Source of the DNA: Granulimonas faecalis
GTDB taxonomy: Bacteria; Actinomycetota; Coriobacteriia; Coriobacteriales; Atopobiaceae
Length of the DNA stretch: 64,000 bases
Direction: 5' to 3'
Assembly (NCBI RefSeq): GCF_022834715.1
Contig: NZ_BQKC01000001.1
Span: 408,501-472,500 of the forward strand
Made by a program: the position numbers and the translations under genes. Under the pieces are notes generated by a model. It worked only from the letters and a program-made list of their open reading frames with translations. It did no database searches and was not told the DNA's origin. Below, piece by piece: positions 23,732 to 31,482 of the stretch (position 1 is the first letter of the stretch; each line of letters starts with the position of its first letter).

Positions 23732-24120
23732 CTCTTGACCTTAAACTCACATTTTCCGACACTCGACTCCTGAAACCAGTGGACTTCTGCTGTCATAAAT
23801 CTATTGTCTCTGACAATCGTGCCAAAACCTTTTACATGTTGCCAATTTCTCGCCTTGCCACCGTATCGGCTGGCAAGCCCTTCTGCAACTTGGCGACGAA
23901 GTTTCTTTCTCGTTCCTTTACCGGCGAAAACTTCAACTCCCGAAATGGTGGACCCTTCTGCGAAGTGATACCTCTTCCCTGTCTTGGGGTCCTTCACGTC
24001 ATAGTTCAGCGCCATTGCGCCAAGACTTCTGCCGATTACAAACGGCTGACCTGCAATCGTTTCCGGGAGAGAGCCCCAGGTTCGTCCGAAATCGAGTCCA
24101 TCGCCTCTACCGGTCCCCAT
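23722..24120 (-). CDS. Hypothetical basic protein, possible toxin-like partner
   Basis: 132 residues from ATG 24120 (the longer frame to 24282 is antisense-like and lacks family sequence). Recognisable blocks: YDVKDPKTGKRYHFAEGS, EVFAGKGTRKKLRRQVAEGL, RNWQHVKGFGTIV, AEVHWFQESSVGKCEFKVKRWL. Proteins with this HWFQE-type ending occur in phage and conjugative regions and, as far as I recall, as tips of larger secreted proteins; the fold is unknown to me. It overlaps DUF4417 upstream by 14 bases and the small acidic gene downstream by ten. Confidence 0.65.
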   Translation of the reverse strand: MGTGRGDGLDFGRTWGSLPETIAGQPFVIGRSLGAMALNYDVKDPKTGKRYHFAEGSTISGVEVFAGKGTRKKLRRQVAEGLASRYGGKARNWQHVKGFGTIVRDNRFMTAEVHWFQESSVGKCEFKVKRWL

Positions 24121-24784
24121 TGCGCACCTCCTGCCCGCGCTTGTGAGAGAGAGCAAACTGGCTATCGAAGTGTTTAATCGGAACTCCCGCTTTATGAGCT
24201 GCGATGAATAGCCCGTCTGGAGCGGCGCCGTACACAATGATGGTGGACGGACGAAGCACGTCGACTGTTTTCTCGACCGCAAGTCTGATGTACCTTCTGT
24301 CGTCGCGGTGTTTGCAGCAGCCGACAGTTGACATGGCGATTACGGAATTGCGGGGGAGGCCGTCAAACACCCAGTCAAGGCTGCGCTCGTCCGATACTCG
24401 TACGTTCGGTATCACCTCGACGCCCTCATGCTGCAGCCAGTAAGATATGGTTCTTGATTTGAAGCAGCTCCATTGCTGCATTCCTGCCGGCATATTTCTG
24501 TACATACTAAAGTCAGGCCCAATCACCGCCCGGCAGCGGCGGAAGAGGGGGAGGTAGCGCATTGGGTTCCTCCATACGCACCGGAACTTCACGTCATGCT
24601 CAAAAAAGTGGATACAGGAGTTTTCGAGACCGGTCTTTTGAGCTCGCGCACGAGTGAAGGGGGTGAGGCTTTCGGGGATGAGCCGGCTAGGCATTATAAC
24701 GGGGAGCTCGAGAGGGCCTTCGTAGTCTGCGCCGGTCAAAAGGGATGCGTTGAACACGTCGTATGGGGCAAGATTGCCGTACAA
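24107..24784 (-). CDS. DUF4417 protein
   Basis: 225 residues from TTG 24784 with AAAGGA six bases upstream. Conserved family blocks: IHFFEHDVKFRCVWRNPMRY, AVIGPDFSMYRNMPAGMQQW, GVEVIPNVRVSDERS, VIAMSTVGCC. Members are found on phages, plasmids and integrative elements; no activity has been shown. The 157-base leader before it contains three matching TTCGAA-centred segments able to form alternative stems that include the ribosome site, so translation may be switched. Co-transcribed with the two small downstream genes. Confidence 0.85.
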   Translation of the reverse strand: MYGNLAPYDVFNASLLTGADYEGPLELPVIMPSRLIPESLTPFTRARAQKTGLENSCIHFFEHDVKFRCVWRNPMRYLPLFRRCRAVIGPDFSMYRNMPAGMQQWSCFKSRTISYWLQHEGVEVIPNVRVSDERSLDWVFDGLPRNSVIAMSTVGCCKHRDDRRYIRLAVEKTVDVLRPSTIIVYGAAPDGLFIAAHKAGVPIKHFDSQFALSHKRGQEVRNGDR

Positions 24785-24941
24785 TGCGGTTCCTTTCGAA
24801 TCGTTTGTATAGAGACTGGGGCGTTAGCCCAGCCCGATTCGAAAGTGCGTACAATCGTCTTGTCTAGGGAGCGGTGTACGCCGCTTTCGAATGGGCGCCA
24901 CTTTTTCGGAGGTGGCGCTCTCTTTCTTTTCGTGGTGTTGC
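24785..24941 (-). promoter_or_regulatory. Candidate switching leader RNA of DUF4417
   Basis: Read on the minus strand there are three segments: S1 ATTCGAAAG (24892-24884), S2 CTTTCGAATCG (24845-24835) and S3 CGATTCGAAAG (24803-24793). S1 pairs perfectly with the first nine bases of S2, and the stem is extended inside by GCGTACA/TGTACGC (24881-24875 with 24853-24847). S2 alternatively pairs with S3 over 11 bp, and S3 contains the 5' part of the AAAGGA ribosome site before the TTG start. A small CTGGG..CCCAG hairpin sits in the S2-S3 loop, and a GCGCCAC/GTGGCGC hairpin (24895-24918) leads the region. Confidence 0.6.
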
Positions 24942-25505
24942 TTATAGCCTTAGCGCTCTGCACCACTTTTCTCCCTTCGCTATTGCGGCGCATTGAGTCC
25001 GAGCTGCAGTTTTTGTGACTTGAAAGGACTCGCTAACCTCATCTGGAGTGAGATCGAGTATTTTACTGGCGGGCATCAGAAGCGCCCCTGCAAAGGCGTT
25101 TGCCTGCCATTCAGAGCTTTTGTATGCAGGGATGCTCTTGCTCGCTGCATTTCGTGCGAGAGCCCGCGGTACTCCTTCGTGCTCCAGAAGGTGCCCAACC
25201 TCGTGTGCAATTGTCATGCGCGAGAAGGGGTCGCCATCCACTGCTCCGTCATACACTTCCTCTCGGAGGCGAATAAGGTGCCTGTCGGGATATGTTTCTC
25301 CGAATTTATCGCCTAAATCACTGGTGGAGACTATTTCCGAATCGAAATCGTCATACAGTAAGGGAAGAACGAACTCAAAAAAATCGACTATTGGAAAGGG
25401 CTTGTCGCCTTTGTATCCGACCAGTCTGTGAACAGCATGCGCATCCTTCGTGAGGTCCATTCGACTTTTCGGCGGCACCTCAACTCCGTAGTCATGGGTA
25501 TCCAT
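24942..25505 (-). CDS. ImmA/IrrE-type zinc metallopeptidase
   Basis: 187 residues from ATG 25505, eight bases after AGGAGG. Zinc site HEVGH at residues 101-105 with the downstream SSEWQANAFAGALLMP carrying the third ligand. ImmA peptidases cleave cognate XRE repressors to trigger gene expression of integrative elements or prophages. The start overlaps the end of the XRE gene immediately upstream (stop at 25510), the usual repressor-protease pair. The C-terminal FQVTKTAARTQCAAI also fits the family. Confidence 0.92.
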   Translation of the reverse strand: MDTHDYGVEVPPKSRMDLTKDAHAVHRLVGYKGDKPFPIVDFFEFVLPLLYDDFDSEIVSTSDLGDKFGETYPDRHLIRLREEVYDGAVDGDPFSRMTIAHEVGHLLEHEGVPRALARNAASKSIPAYKSSEWQANAFAGALLMPASKILDLTPDEVSESFQVTKTAARTQCAAIAKGEKWCRALRL

Positions 25506-25509
25506 ACGC

Positions 25510-25866
25510 TTAGTCCTCCTCAAGGATTCCTCTGAGCCGTTTTTTCTGCTCCTCGCTTAAACAGGCGAATTTGCGTGCAAAAGCCACAGCGAGCTGCTGG
25601 TCTTGGCCAGGAAGCTCTTTAATGCGTAAAGAAACCTCATCGCGTGATCGATCCAGGGCGTCTTGAAGCGCTGAAAGTTCATCTGGATCAAGGTTATAGG
25701 TGGCTGCCAAACGGCCTGCAAATTCCTTTGGGGGGTTGCGCCGCCCCGTTTCAATTGAGGAAAGTGTAGATGATGCAATTCCCAGCTTGTCAGCCATGGT
25801 TTTCAGAAGCTCGTCATTGTCAATCCTTAGCCTTCGAAGGTACTTTCCCAACGCTGTCGCTGCCAT
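25510..25866 (-). CDS. XRE-family repressor, partner of ImmA
   Basis: 118 residues from ATG 25866 with AAAGGAG upstream. N-terminal helix-turn-helix: LGKYLRRLRIDNDELLKTMADKLGIASSTLSSIETGRRNPP. The C-terminal half is helical, with AVAFARKFACLSEEQKKRLRGIL. It is expected to repress its own promoter, where a TTACTT-N9-AAGTAA inverted repeat overlaps the -10 element, and to be cleaved by the ImmA protease encoded next. Confidence 0.92.
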   Translation of the reverse strand: MAATALGKYLRRLRIDNDELLKTMADKLGIASSTLSSIETGRRNPPKEFAGRLAATYNLDPDELSALQDALDRSRDEVSLRIKELPGQDQQLAVAFARKFACLSEEQKKRLRGILEED

Positions 25867-25890
25867 GTGGTCTCCTTTCGTAGCTGCGAA

Positions 25891-25921
25891 TTACTTTACA
25901 ACACCAAGTAAACTCCTTCAA
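25891..25921 (-). promoter_or_regulatory. Promoter and operator of the XRE/ImmA genes
   Basis: Minus-strand TTGAAG (25916-25921) and TAAAGT (25893-25898) are 17 bases apart. The inverted repeat TTACTT (25891-25896) and AAGTAA (25906-25911) covers the -10 region, well placed for self-repression. Confidence 0.6.
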
Positions 25922-26466
25922 CTCGAATTGTAATTTGAGTACATCTGAGCGGGCGAAACTAAGGTGTCGTGTTATTTGGCTGGTGCTGTTTGCGTGGGAC
26001 CTACTGGAGCCCATTGCTGCCCGGTGCGTATCTGTCGCTCGCCTCCATTAGGAGGGCCTTGCCTTACGTTGCCGTGCCATGATTCATGCAGTAGCCCGCA
26101 GGGGCGCTTTAGATAAGGTGCCATCAAGCTTGATGCTTGCGTGTTGGGGGGGGGTGCACCCGGTGCGACGATAGGGGTCTCGCATCAAGGGTAACCCGAA
26201 CCTGACAAAACAATTCCATTCGGTCATGAACTTGATGACTACGCTGCACATGGCTTCCAGTCATCACCAGTGGAATCGCATCGCCTGATCGCTAGTATCG
26301 CGAGCGGCGATGTCGGCAAATCGGTTGTTTTCGACAAACTATACAAACATGGGCCAAGAGCCCGCCAGCGAGCAAACGTCCGCTCTCACCCAATGATTGC
26401 CTAGCGATGGATCAGCGGAGCGGGGACGGGACTGGTGCCCTCGTAGACCTCGTCATTGGAGGTGTT
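25922..26466. other. Non-coding stretch upstream of the XRE gene
   Basis: No gene with a plausible start and protein-like frame on either strand. It holds a 14-bp palindrome CATCAAGCTTGATG (26122-26135) and a run of nine G (26146-26154). Composition is mixed, consistent with the decayed edge of an acquired cluster. Confidence 0.5.
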
Positions 26467-26886
26467 TTACCTCCCCATACATGGATTGTGTTGATGGTCT
26501 TGGTCTTGAGAGAGGTCGGCCGTGGCCTTCTCCCGCGAGTCACCGAAGAGCGACCCCTCGAGGTCCTCGTCGGCGGTCTCGGCCCGCTCGGTGGCCTTTG
26601 CGAGGAGCTCCTCGTAGACCGGCTGCCAGCGAGGGTTCCTCACCGGGGCGCCGTTTTCGAACACGCCCACGAGGCGCGCGCCGACGACGGCGCCGTTTCG
26701 CTCGGCCATCAGCGTGATGGGGGAGCGCTGGAGCTGCATCGCGGCGTTGAACCTCCCGCAGAGGGCCCAGTCCTCCCAGGCGCCCGCCTTGCGGATCCAG
26801 TTGCACCAGAGGGAGTTGTAGATGAGGGCGATGGCGTCCAGGTCGTCGGCCACGGCCTCGCGCAGGGTGATTCCTTCGATGTTCAT
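26467..26886 (-). pseudogene. GNAT acetyltransferase, C-terminally truncated
   Basis: 139 residues from ATG 26886. It begins as a normal GNAT protein (ITLREAVADDLDAIALIYNSLW, then ITLMAERNGAVVGARLVGVFENG), including the region before the acetyl-CoA loop, and continues to GSLFGDSREKATADLSQD, after which the frame ends in DHQHNPCMGR without the pyrophosphate-binding Q/RxxGxG/A motif or the last strands. The missing third makes activity unlikely. A strong hairpin with T run lies in its leader. Confidence 0.6.
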
Positions 26887-26910
26887 TGGCCCCTTCTCGT
26901 GAGACGAAAA

Positions 26911-26936
26911 GAGGGAGGCCGCGCCCGGCCTCCCTC
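26911..26936 (-). terminator. Terminator-like hairpin in GNAT leader
   Basis: An 11-bp stem (GAGGGAGGCCG with CGGCCTCCCTC) followed on the minus strand by TTTTCGTCTC, only 25 bases before the truncated GNAT start. It could end upstream transcription or act as an attenuator. Confidence 0.7.
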
Positions 26937-27095
26937 ATAGATTCAGAATGTCCTACCCCCACTCCCCGAAACCAAGAGAAATCTTATCACCCAGAGCAAG
27001 CCGCACCGATAGCCCAGAGATGGTGTTTCCTGTAAGGGCGGCATGTATGTTGTCACACGCATGCCGCCCACGACAACTGCCTGGCGTTTAAGGCG

Positions 27096-27875
27096 TTACT
27101 CGATATTTGCCTCGATGATCCGGCAGAGGAACTCGGTAGCGCCATCGCCGCAGGCGCCGTCGTAGTATTCCACGAAGCGCGGGTCTGTCAGATAACCCTG
27201 GGCCAGAGATCGATGCGCCTCAGGGGTGTAGGCGCCTTCTCCCCAGTGCACCTTGATCCATTGGGCGTGCATGCCGGCAACAAGCCTTGACTCAGGTGAG
27301 GCCGGATCGCCTGTGGCCATCGCCACGATCAGGTTGTCCTTGATGCGATGCTCCAGCTCCTCCTTGGCATCCCATGCCGTCTTGCTCATCCCGAGCATGC
27401 GCTCGTTCGCCTCGTCGATGGCCGCATCACCGTAGAGCGAACGGGCCTCTTGGCCGTACTCATTCTCGAAGTCGGCGACCGACTGCTTCTTTATCCGTTC
27501 GAATCGCTCTTTATCATCCATTTTTCCAAAAGCCTCCAATCCCGCCACGGCGATCCTCGCCGCCGCGATGGTCTCGTCCAATTCTTTCCTCTGTCGACAA
27601 AGAAGGGTCAGATGCTCTTGAAGCATGGATGCGAGGTCGAAATCCGACCTGTCGAGCGCGTCCTCGATCGACTCCAGGGGGACGCCGCAAGACCGCAGGA
27701 GCAGGATATGCTGCAGCCTGTGCATGTCGGCAGCGTTGTAGACCCGGTACCCGTTCGCGGCGCGCGCTGGAACAAGCAACCCGATCTGATCGTAGTAGCG
27801 AAGCGTGCGCGAACTCACACCAGCCAGGTCGGCCAGTTCCTTGGTGGTGTACGTTCTGTCCACGGGGACGCCCAT
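27096..27875 (-). CDS. MerR-family regulator with TipAS-type effector domain
   Basis: 259 residues. Residues 8-75 are the MerR DNA-binding domain (YTTKELADLAGVSSRTLRYYDQIGLLVPARAANGYRVY), followed by a dimerisation helix (LQEHLTLLCRQRKELDETIAAARIAV). From about 135 a TipAS antibiotic-recognition fold is recognisable (FENEYGQEARSLYGD, GMHAQWIKVHWGEGAYTPEAHRSLAQGYLTDPRFVEYYD). TipA-type proteins bind thiopeptides or other drugs and activate resistance genes. No efflux gene is adjacent; the truncated GNAT downstream may be a former target. Confidence 0.92.
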   Translation of the reverse strand: MGVPVDRTYTTKELADLAGVSSRTLRYYDQIGLLVPARAANGYRVYNAADMHRLQHILLLRSCGVPLESIEDALDRSDFDLASMLQEHLTLLCRQRKELDETIAAARIAVAGLEAFGKMDDKERFERIKKQSVADFENEYGQEARSLYGDAAIDEANERMLGMSKTAWDAKEELEHRIKDNLIVAMATGDPASPESRLVAGMHAQWIKVHWGEGAYTPEAHRSLAQGYLTDPRFVEYYDGACGDGATEFLCRIIEANIE

Positions 27876-27953
27876 GCCTTCTCCGATCTCGCGGCTTCTT
27901 GAGCAACTGCTATCAGAGTGAGCTATGACGCAGCGTAATGGTCAAGGAAAGGA

Positions 27954-27983
27954 AACGGCCCGACGATGATCCGCCGGGCCGTT
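27954..27983 (-). terminator. Terminator of guaA
   Basis: AACGGCCCG (27954-27962) pairs with CGGGCCGTT (27975-27983); on the minus strand the stem is followed by TCCTTTCCTT. It lies 28 bases after the guaA stop. Confidence 0.8.
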
Positions 27984-28010
27984 CTTAAAAAACACCTATA
28001 AACCGGTGTT

Positions 28011-29600
28011 TCACTCCCACTCGATGGTCGCGGGCGGCTTGCTCGTGACGTCATAGCACACGCGGTTGATGCCGGGCACCTCGTCCACGATGCGCTTGGA
28101 GATGGTTCCCAGCACCTCCCAGGGCAGCTTGGCCCAGTCGGCCGTCATGGCGTCGGAGCTCTCCACGGCCCGCACGATCACCGGGCGCTGGTAGGTGCGC
28201 TCGTCGCCCATGACGCCCACGCTCTTGATGTCGGGGAGCACCGCGAAGTACTGCCAGCAGGAGTGGGCGCTGTTGCGCTCGCCGGTCTCCTCAAAGAGCC
28301 TGGCGTTGTAGGCGTCCAGTTCCTCGCGCACGATCCTGTCGGCCCCCTTGAGCATCTCGAGCTTCTCGGGGGTCACGTCGCCGATGATGCGGATGGCCAG
28401 GCCCGGGCCCGGGAACGGCTGGCGGTAGACCACCTCGTCGGGCAGGCCCAGGGTGGTGCCGAGCTCCCGCACCTCGTCCTTGAAGAAGTGGTCCAAAGGC
28501 TCGATGAGGTCGAAGTGCACCCCCTCGGGGAATGGGATCAGGTTGTGGTGGCTCTTGATGGTGCTCGCCTTGCCGCCGGTCTTGCGGGCACCGCTCTCGA
28601 TGATGTCGGGGTAGATGGTGCCCTGGGCCAGGTACGTCACGTCACCCAGCTTCTGGGCCTCCTCGAAGAAGACCTTCCAGAACTCCGTGCCGATGATGCG
28701 GCGTTTCTCCTCGGGCTCGGTGACGCCGGCCAGGAGTCTGGCGTAGCGCTCCTCGGCGTGGACGTGCACCAGCGGGATGTTGAACACCTCGCGGAACACG
28801 TGGTCCACGCTCTCGGGCTCGCCGGCGCGCAGCAGGCCATGGTCCACGAACACGCAGGTGAGCTGGTCGCCCACGGCGCGGTGCACCAGGGCGGCCGCCA
28901 CGGCGGAGTCCACGCCGCCGGAGAGGGCCAGGATCACCTTGGCGTCGCCCACCTGCTCGCGGATCTGGGCCACCTTCTCCTCCACGATGTTGTCCATGGT
29001 CCAGGAGGGCTCCAGGTGGCAGATGTCAAAGAGGAAGTTCCTGAGGATGCGCTCGCCGTGCTCGGTGTGGCGCACCTCGGGGTGGAACTGGGTGGAGAAC
29101 AGGCGCCGGCGGGGGTCCTCCATGACGGCCACGGGGCAGGCCTCGGTCCTGGCCGTGACCATGAAGCCCTCGGGCGCGCGGCTCACCGAGTCGCGGTGGC
29201 TCATCCACACGGTCTGGACCTCGTTGGGGGTGCCGTCCAGCAGGGGGGAGCTGCCCAGGCGCATGAGCTGGGCGGGGCCGTACTCGCCCACGTCGGAGTG
29301 GCCCACCTCGCCGCCGAGCTTCACCGCCATGATCTGGTGGCCGTAGCAGAAGCCCAGCACCGGGATGCCGAGCTCGAGGATGGCGGGGTCCATGTCGGGG
29401 GCGTCGTCGGCGTAGACCGAGGCCGGCCCGCCCGACAGGATGATGGCGTCGGGGGCCATCTCGCCGAGCTCTGCCGCGGAGATGTCGCACGGGACGACCT
29501 CGCTGTAGACGTGGAGGTCGCGCACGCGACGGGCGATGAGCTGGCCGTACTGGGCGCCAAAATCGAGGACGGCTACGAGCGGGCGGGGCGTGTCTGCCAT
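28011..29600 (-). CDS. guaA: GMP synthase (glutamine-hydrolysing)
   Basis: 529 residues, normal length. It converts XMP to GMP using ATP and glutamine in purine synthesis. The N-terminal class I glutaminase has the nucleophile in GFCYGHQIMA (Cys 85) and the His-Glu partners in FSTQFHPEVRHTEHG. The ATP-pyrophosphatase domain has ALSGGVDSAVAA, and the C-terminal dimerisation domain ends TSKPPATIEWE, the invariant GuaA ending. ATG 29600 follows CCGGAGG. It is divergent from the LCP gene and has its own terminator. Confidence 0.98.
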   Translation of the reverse strand: MADTPRPLVAVLDFGAQYGQLIARRVRDLHVYSEVVPCDISAAELGEMAPDAIILSGGPASVYADDAPDMDPAILELGIPVLGFCYGHQIMAVKLGGEVGHSDVGEYGPAQLMRLGSSPLLDGTPNEVQTVWMSHRDSVSRAPEGFMVTARTEACPVAVMEDPRRRLFSTQFHPEVRHTEHGERILRNFLFDICHLEPSWTMDNIVEEKVAQIREQVGDAKVILALSGGVDSAVAAALVHRAVGDQLTCVFVDHGLLRAGEPESVDHVFREVFNIPLVHVHAEERYARLLAGVTEPEEKRRIIGTEFWKVFFEEAQKLGDVTYLAQGTIYPDIIESGARKTGGKASTIKSHHNLIPFPEGVHFDLIEPLDHFFKDEVRELGTTLGLPDEVVYRQPFPGPGLAIRIIGDVTPEKLEMLKGADRIVREELDAYNARLFEETGERNSAHSCWQYFAVLPDIKSVGVMGDERTYQRPVIVRAVESSDAMTADWAKLPWEVLGTISKRIVDEVPGINRVCYDVTSKPPATIEWE

Positions 29601-29861
29601 GGATACCTCCGGATTCTCCTTGGGGCGTAGGACCGATGATAGCGCGGAGCGAGGCCGCGAGGGGAGGGGGAGGGACCCGGCGCCGCGCGGCGCCCTCCCT
29701 TACAACCCCTACAGAAACCCGCATATCTTGTGCGAGGGGCAAGAGGGGCGGGGCCGTTTACTACCATGGTGCCGACCCGGGCACCGCTCGGCCGAGAACC
29801 GCACCCAGAAACGCAGCAGCCAATCGACCAGAGGCGCCCGCCGGCGCCCGAGAGGACCGCC

Positions 29862-31292
29862 GTGAGCCGCAGACGCCAAGGCAACCGACAACTGAGCAAT
29901 CCATCCGCCCTTACCCGCGACCGCGCGCAGGAGCGCTACTCCCGCAAGCGCCGCCAGAGGGACCGGAGCCGCAACGTCAAGCGGGGCCTCATGGCCGCGG
30001 GCGCCGTCGTCGTGGCGGTGGTCGCCGTGGCCGTGGTCTACCTCGTGGGCATCCAGGGGCGCCTGAACCAGGGCCTCGACAGCGGCCTCCAGGGCGTGCT
30101 GAGCACCTCGAACATCAAGGACCCCTTCTACATGCTGCTCCTGGGCACCGACAAGTCCAAGGAACGCGCCCAGAGCGCCGAGTTCGGCGACGACCCGTCG
30201 GCCTACCGTACCGACTCCATGATCCTGGCCCGCATCGACCCGGCGACCAAGCACGTGACCCTCGTCTCCATCGAGCGCGACACCCTTGTTGACATGGGCG
30301 AGCACGGCCGGCAGAAGATCAACGCCGCCTACTCCATCGGCGGCGCCTCCTATGCGGTGGAGGTGGTGAGCCGGTTCGCCGGCGTGCCCATCTCCCACTA
30401 CGCCGAGATCAACTTCGACGACTTCGTGGGCGTGGTGGACAAGATCGGCGGCATCGACGTCGACATCAAGATCGACCTCGACGACGACTACGCCAACCTC
30501 CACCTCAAGGCCGGCAAGCAGACCATCAACGGCGACCAGGCCTTGGGCCTGTGCCGCGCCCGCCACGCCTACGACGCCTACGGCGGCGGCGACTACTACC
30601 GCACGGCAAACCAGCGCATGGTCATCGGCGCCATCCTCAAGAAGGTGCTGGCGAGCGACCCGCTCACCCTCACCGGCACCGTCAACGAGCTGGCCGGGTC
30701 GGTCACCACCGACCTCTCCCTGGCCGACATCGCGAGCCTGGCCACGTCGTTCAGGGGCTTCGACCTGTCCAAGGACCTCTACTCCGGCCTCGAGCCCACC
30801 ACGTCCAAGTACATCGACGGCACCTGGTACGAGACCGTGGACGAGGAGGCCTGGAAGACCATGATGGACCGGGTGAACCAGGGGCTCTCGCCCTACTCCG
30901 ACCAGTCCCAGGACTTCACGAGCTCCGTGGCCGGCGGCGACCACGCCATCGAGAACGGCGACGGCTCCACCGGCTCCGGCGACGGCTCCCAGCAGCAGTC
31001 CGGGGGCTCCGTGCTCGTGCTCAACGGCGCCGGCGTCACGGGCCTCGCGGGCAACGTGGCCTCCACGCTGCGCAACAGCGGCTACACGGCCGACGCCCAG
31101 AGCGCCGACAGCTACGACCACGCCACCACCGAGATCCTCTTTGTGGGCGAGGAGAACAAGGCCCGCGCCCAGGCCATCGCCGACCTGCTGGGTCTCTCCG
31201 GCTCCGTGGCGGCGGCCCAGGGCGCCTACGGCGACGGCACGGCCGACGTCGTGGTGATGCTGGGGGCGGACATGGCGGGCACCCTGCAGTAG
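29862..31292 (+). CDS. LytR-CpsA-Psr (LCP) family protein with LytR_C domain
   Basis: 476 residues from GTG 29862, after AGAGGAC. A basic cytoplasmic tail (about 45 residues) is followed by one membrane helix (MAAGAVVVAVVAVAVVYLV) and the extracellular LCP domain: MLLLGTDKSK, YRTDSMILARIDP, LVSIERDTLVD, KINAAYSIGG, and the arginine-rich CRARHAYDAYGGGDYYRTANQR. A Ser/Gly linker leads to the LytR_C domain (VLVLNGAGVTGLAGNVASTLRNSGY). LCP enzymes attach teichoic-acid-like or polysaccharide polymers to peptidoglycan. It faces a close paralogue tail to tail. Confidence 0.95.
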   Translation: MSRRRQGNRQLSNPSALTRDRAQERYSRKRRQRDRSRNVKRGLMAAGAVVVAVVAVAVVYLVGIQGRLNQGLDSGLQGVLSTSNIKDPFYMLLLGTDKSKERAQSAEFGDDPSAYRTDSMILARIDPATKHVTLVSIERDTLVDMGEHGRQKINAAYSIGGASYAVEVVSRFAGVPISHYAEINFDDFVGVVDKIGGIDVDIKIDLDDDYANLHLKAGKQTINGDQALGLCRARHAYDAYGGGDYYRTANQRMVIGAILKKVLASDPLTLTGTVNELAGSVTTDLSLADIASLATSFRGFDLSKDLYSGLEPTTSKYIDGTWYETVDEEAWKTMMDRVNQGLSPYSDQSQDFTSSVAGGDHAIENGDGSTGSGDGSQQQSGGSVLVLNGAGVTGLAGNVASTLRNSGYTADAQSADSYDHATTEILFVGEENKARAQAIADLLGLSGSVAAAQGAYGDGTADVVVMLGADMAGTLQ

Positions 31293-31334
31293 GGCAGGGG
31301 CCTCGGTCATGCCTCGAGGTGACGCCCTGGGGGT

Positions 31335-31400
31335 CCGACCGGTGGGACAAAAGTGCCCGACCGTTGGGACAGAAGTGCCCGACTGGTGGGACAGACATGG
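31335..31400. repeat. Three tandem 22-bp repeats
   Basis: Units at 31335-31356, 31357-31378 and 31379-31400 follow CCGACYGKTGGGACARAAGTGC with one to seven differences. A related pair, inverted, lies at 63926-63969 after murI, so this is a dispersed intergenic family. Located between the convergent LCP genes, before their shared terminator. Confidence 0.9.
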
Positions 31401-31401
31401 G

Positions 31402-31437
31402 AAGGGGGCCGTGCATCGCCAGGTGCACGGCCCCCTT
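31402..31437. terminator. Bidirectional hairpin between the LCP genes
   Basis: A perfect 14-bp stem AAGGGGGCCGTGCA/TGCACGGCCCCCTT with an eight-base loop; short T or A tracts at both ends let it serve both convergent genes. Confidence 0.85.
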
Positions 31438-31482
31438 CGGTGTGCCCCCGCAGGGGCGGGTCTGCCTTCGCAAGGGGCGGCG

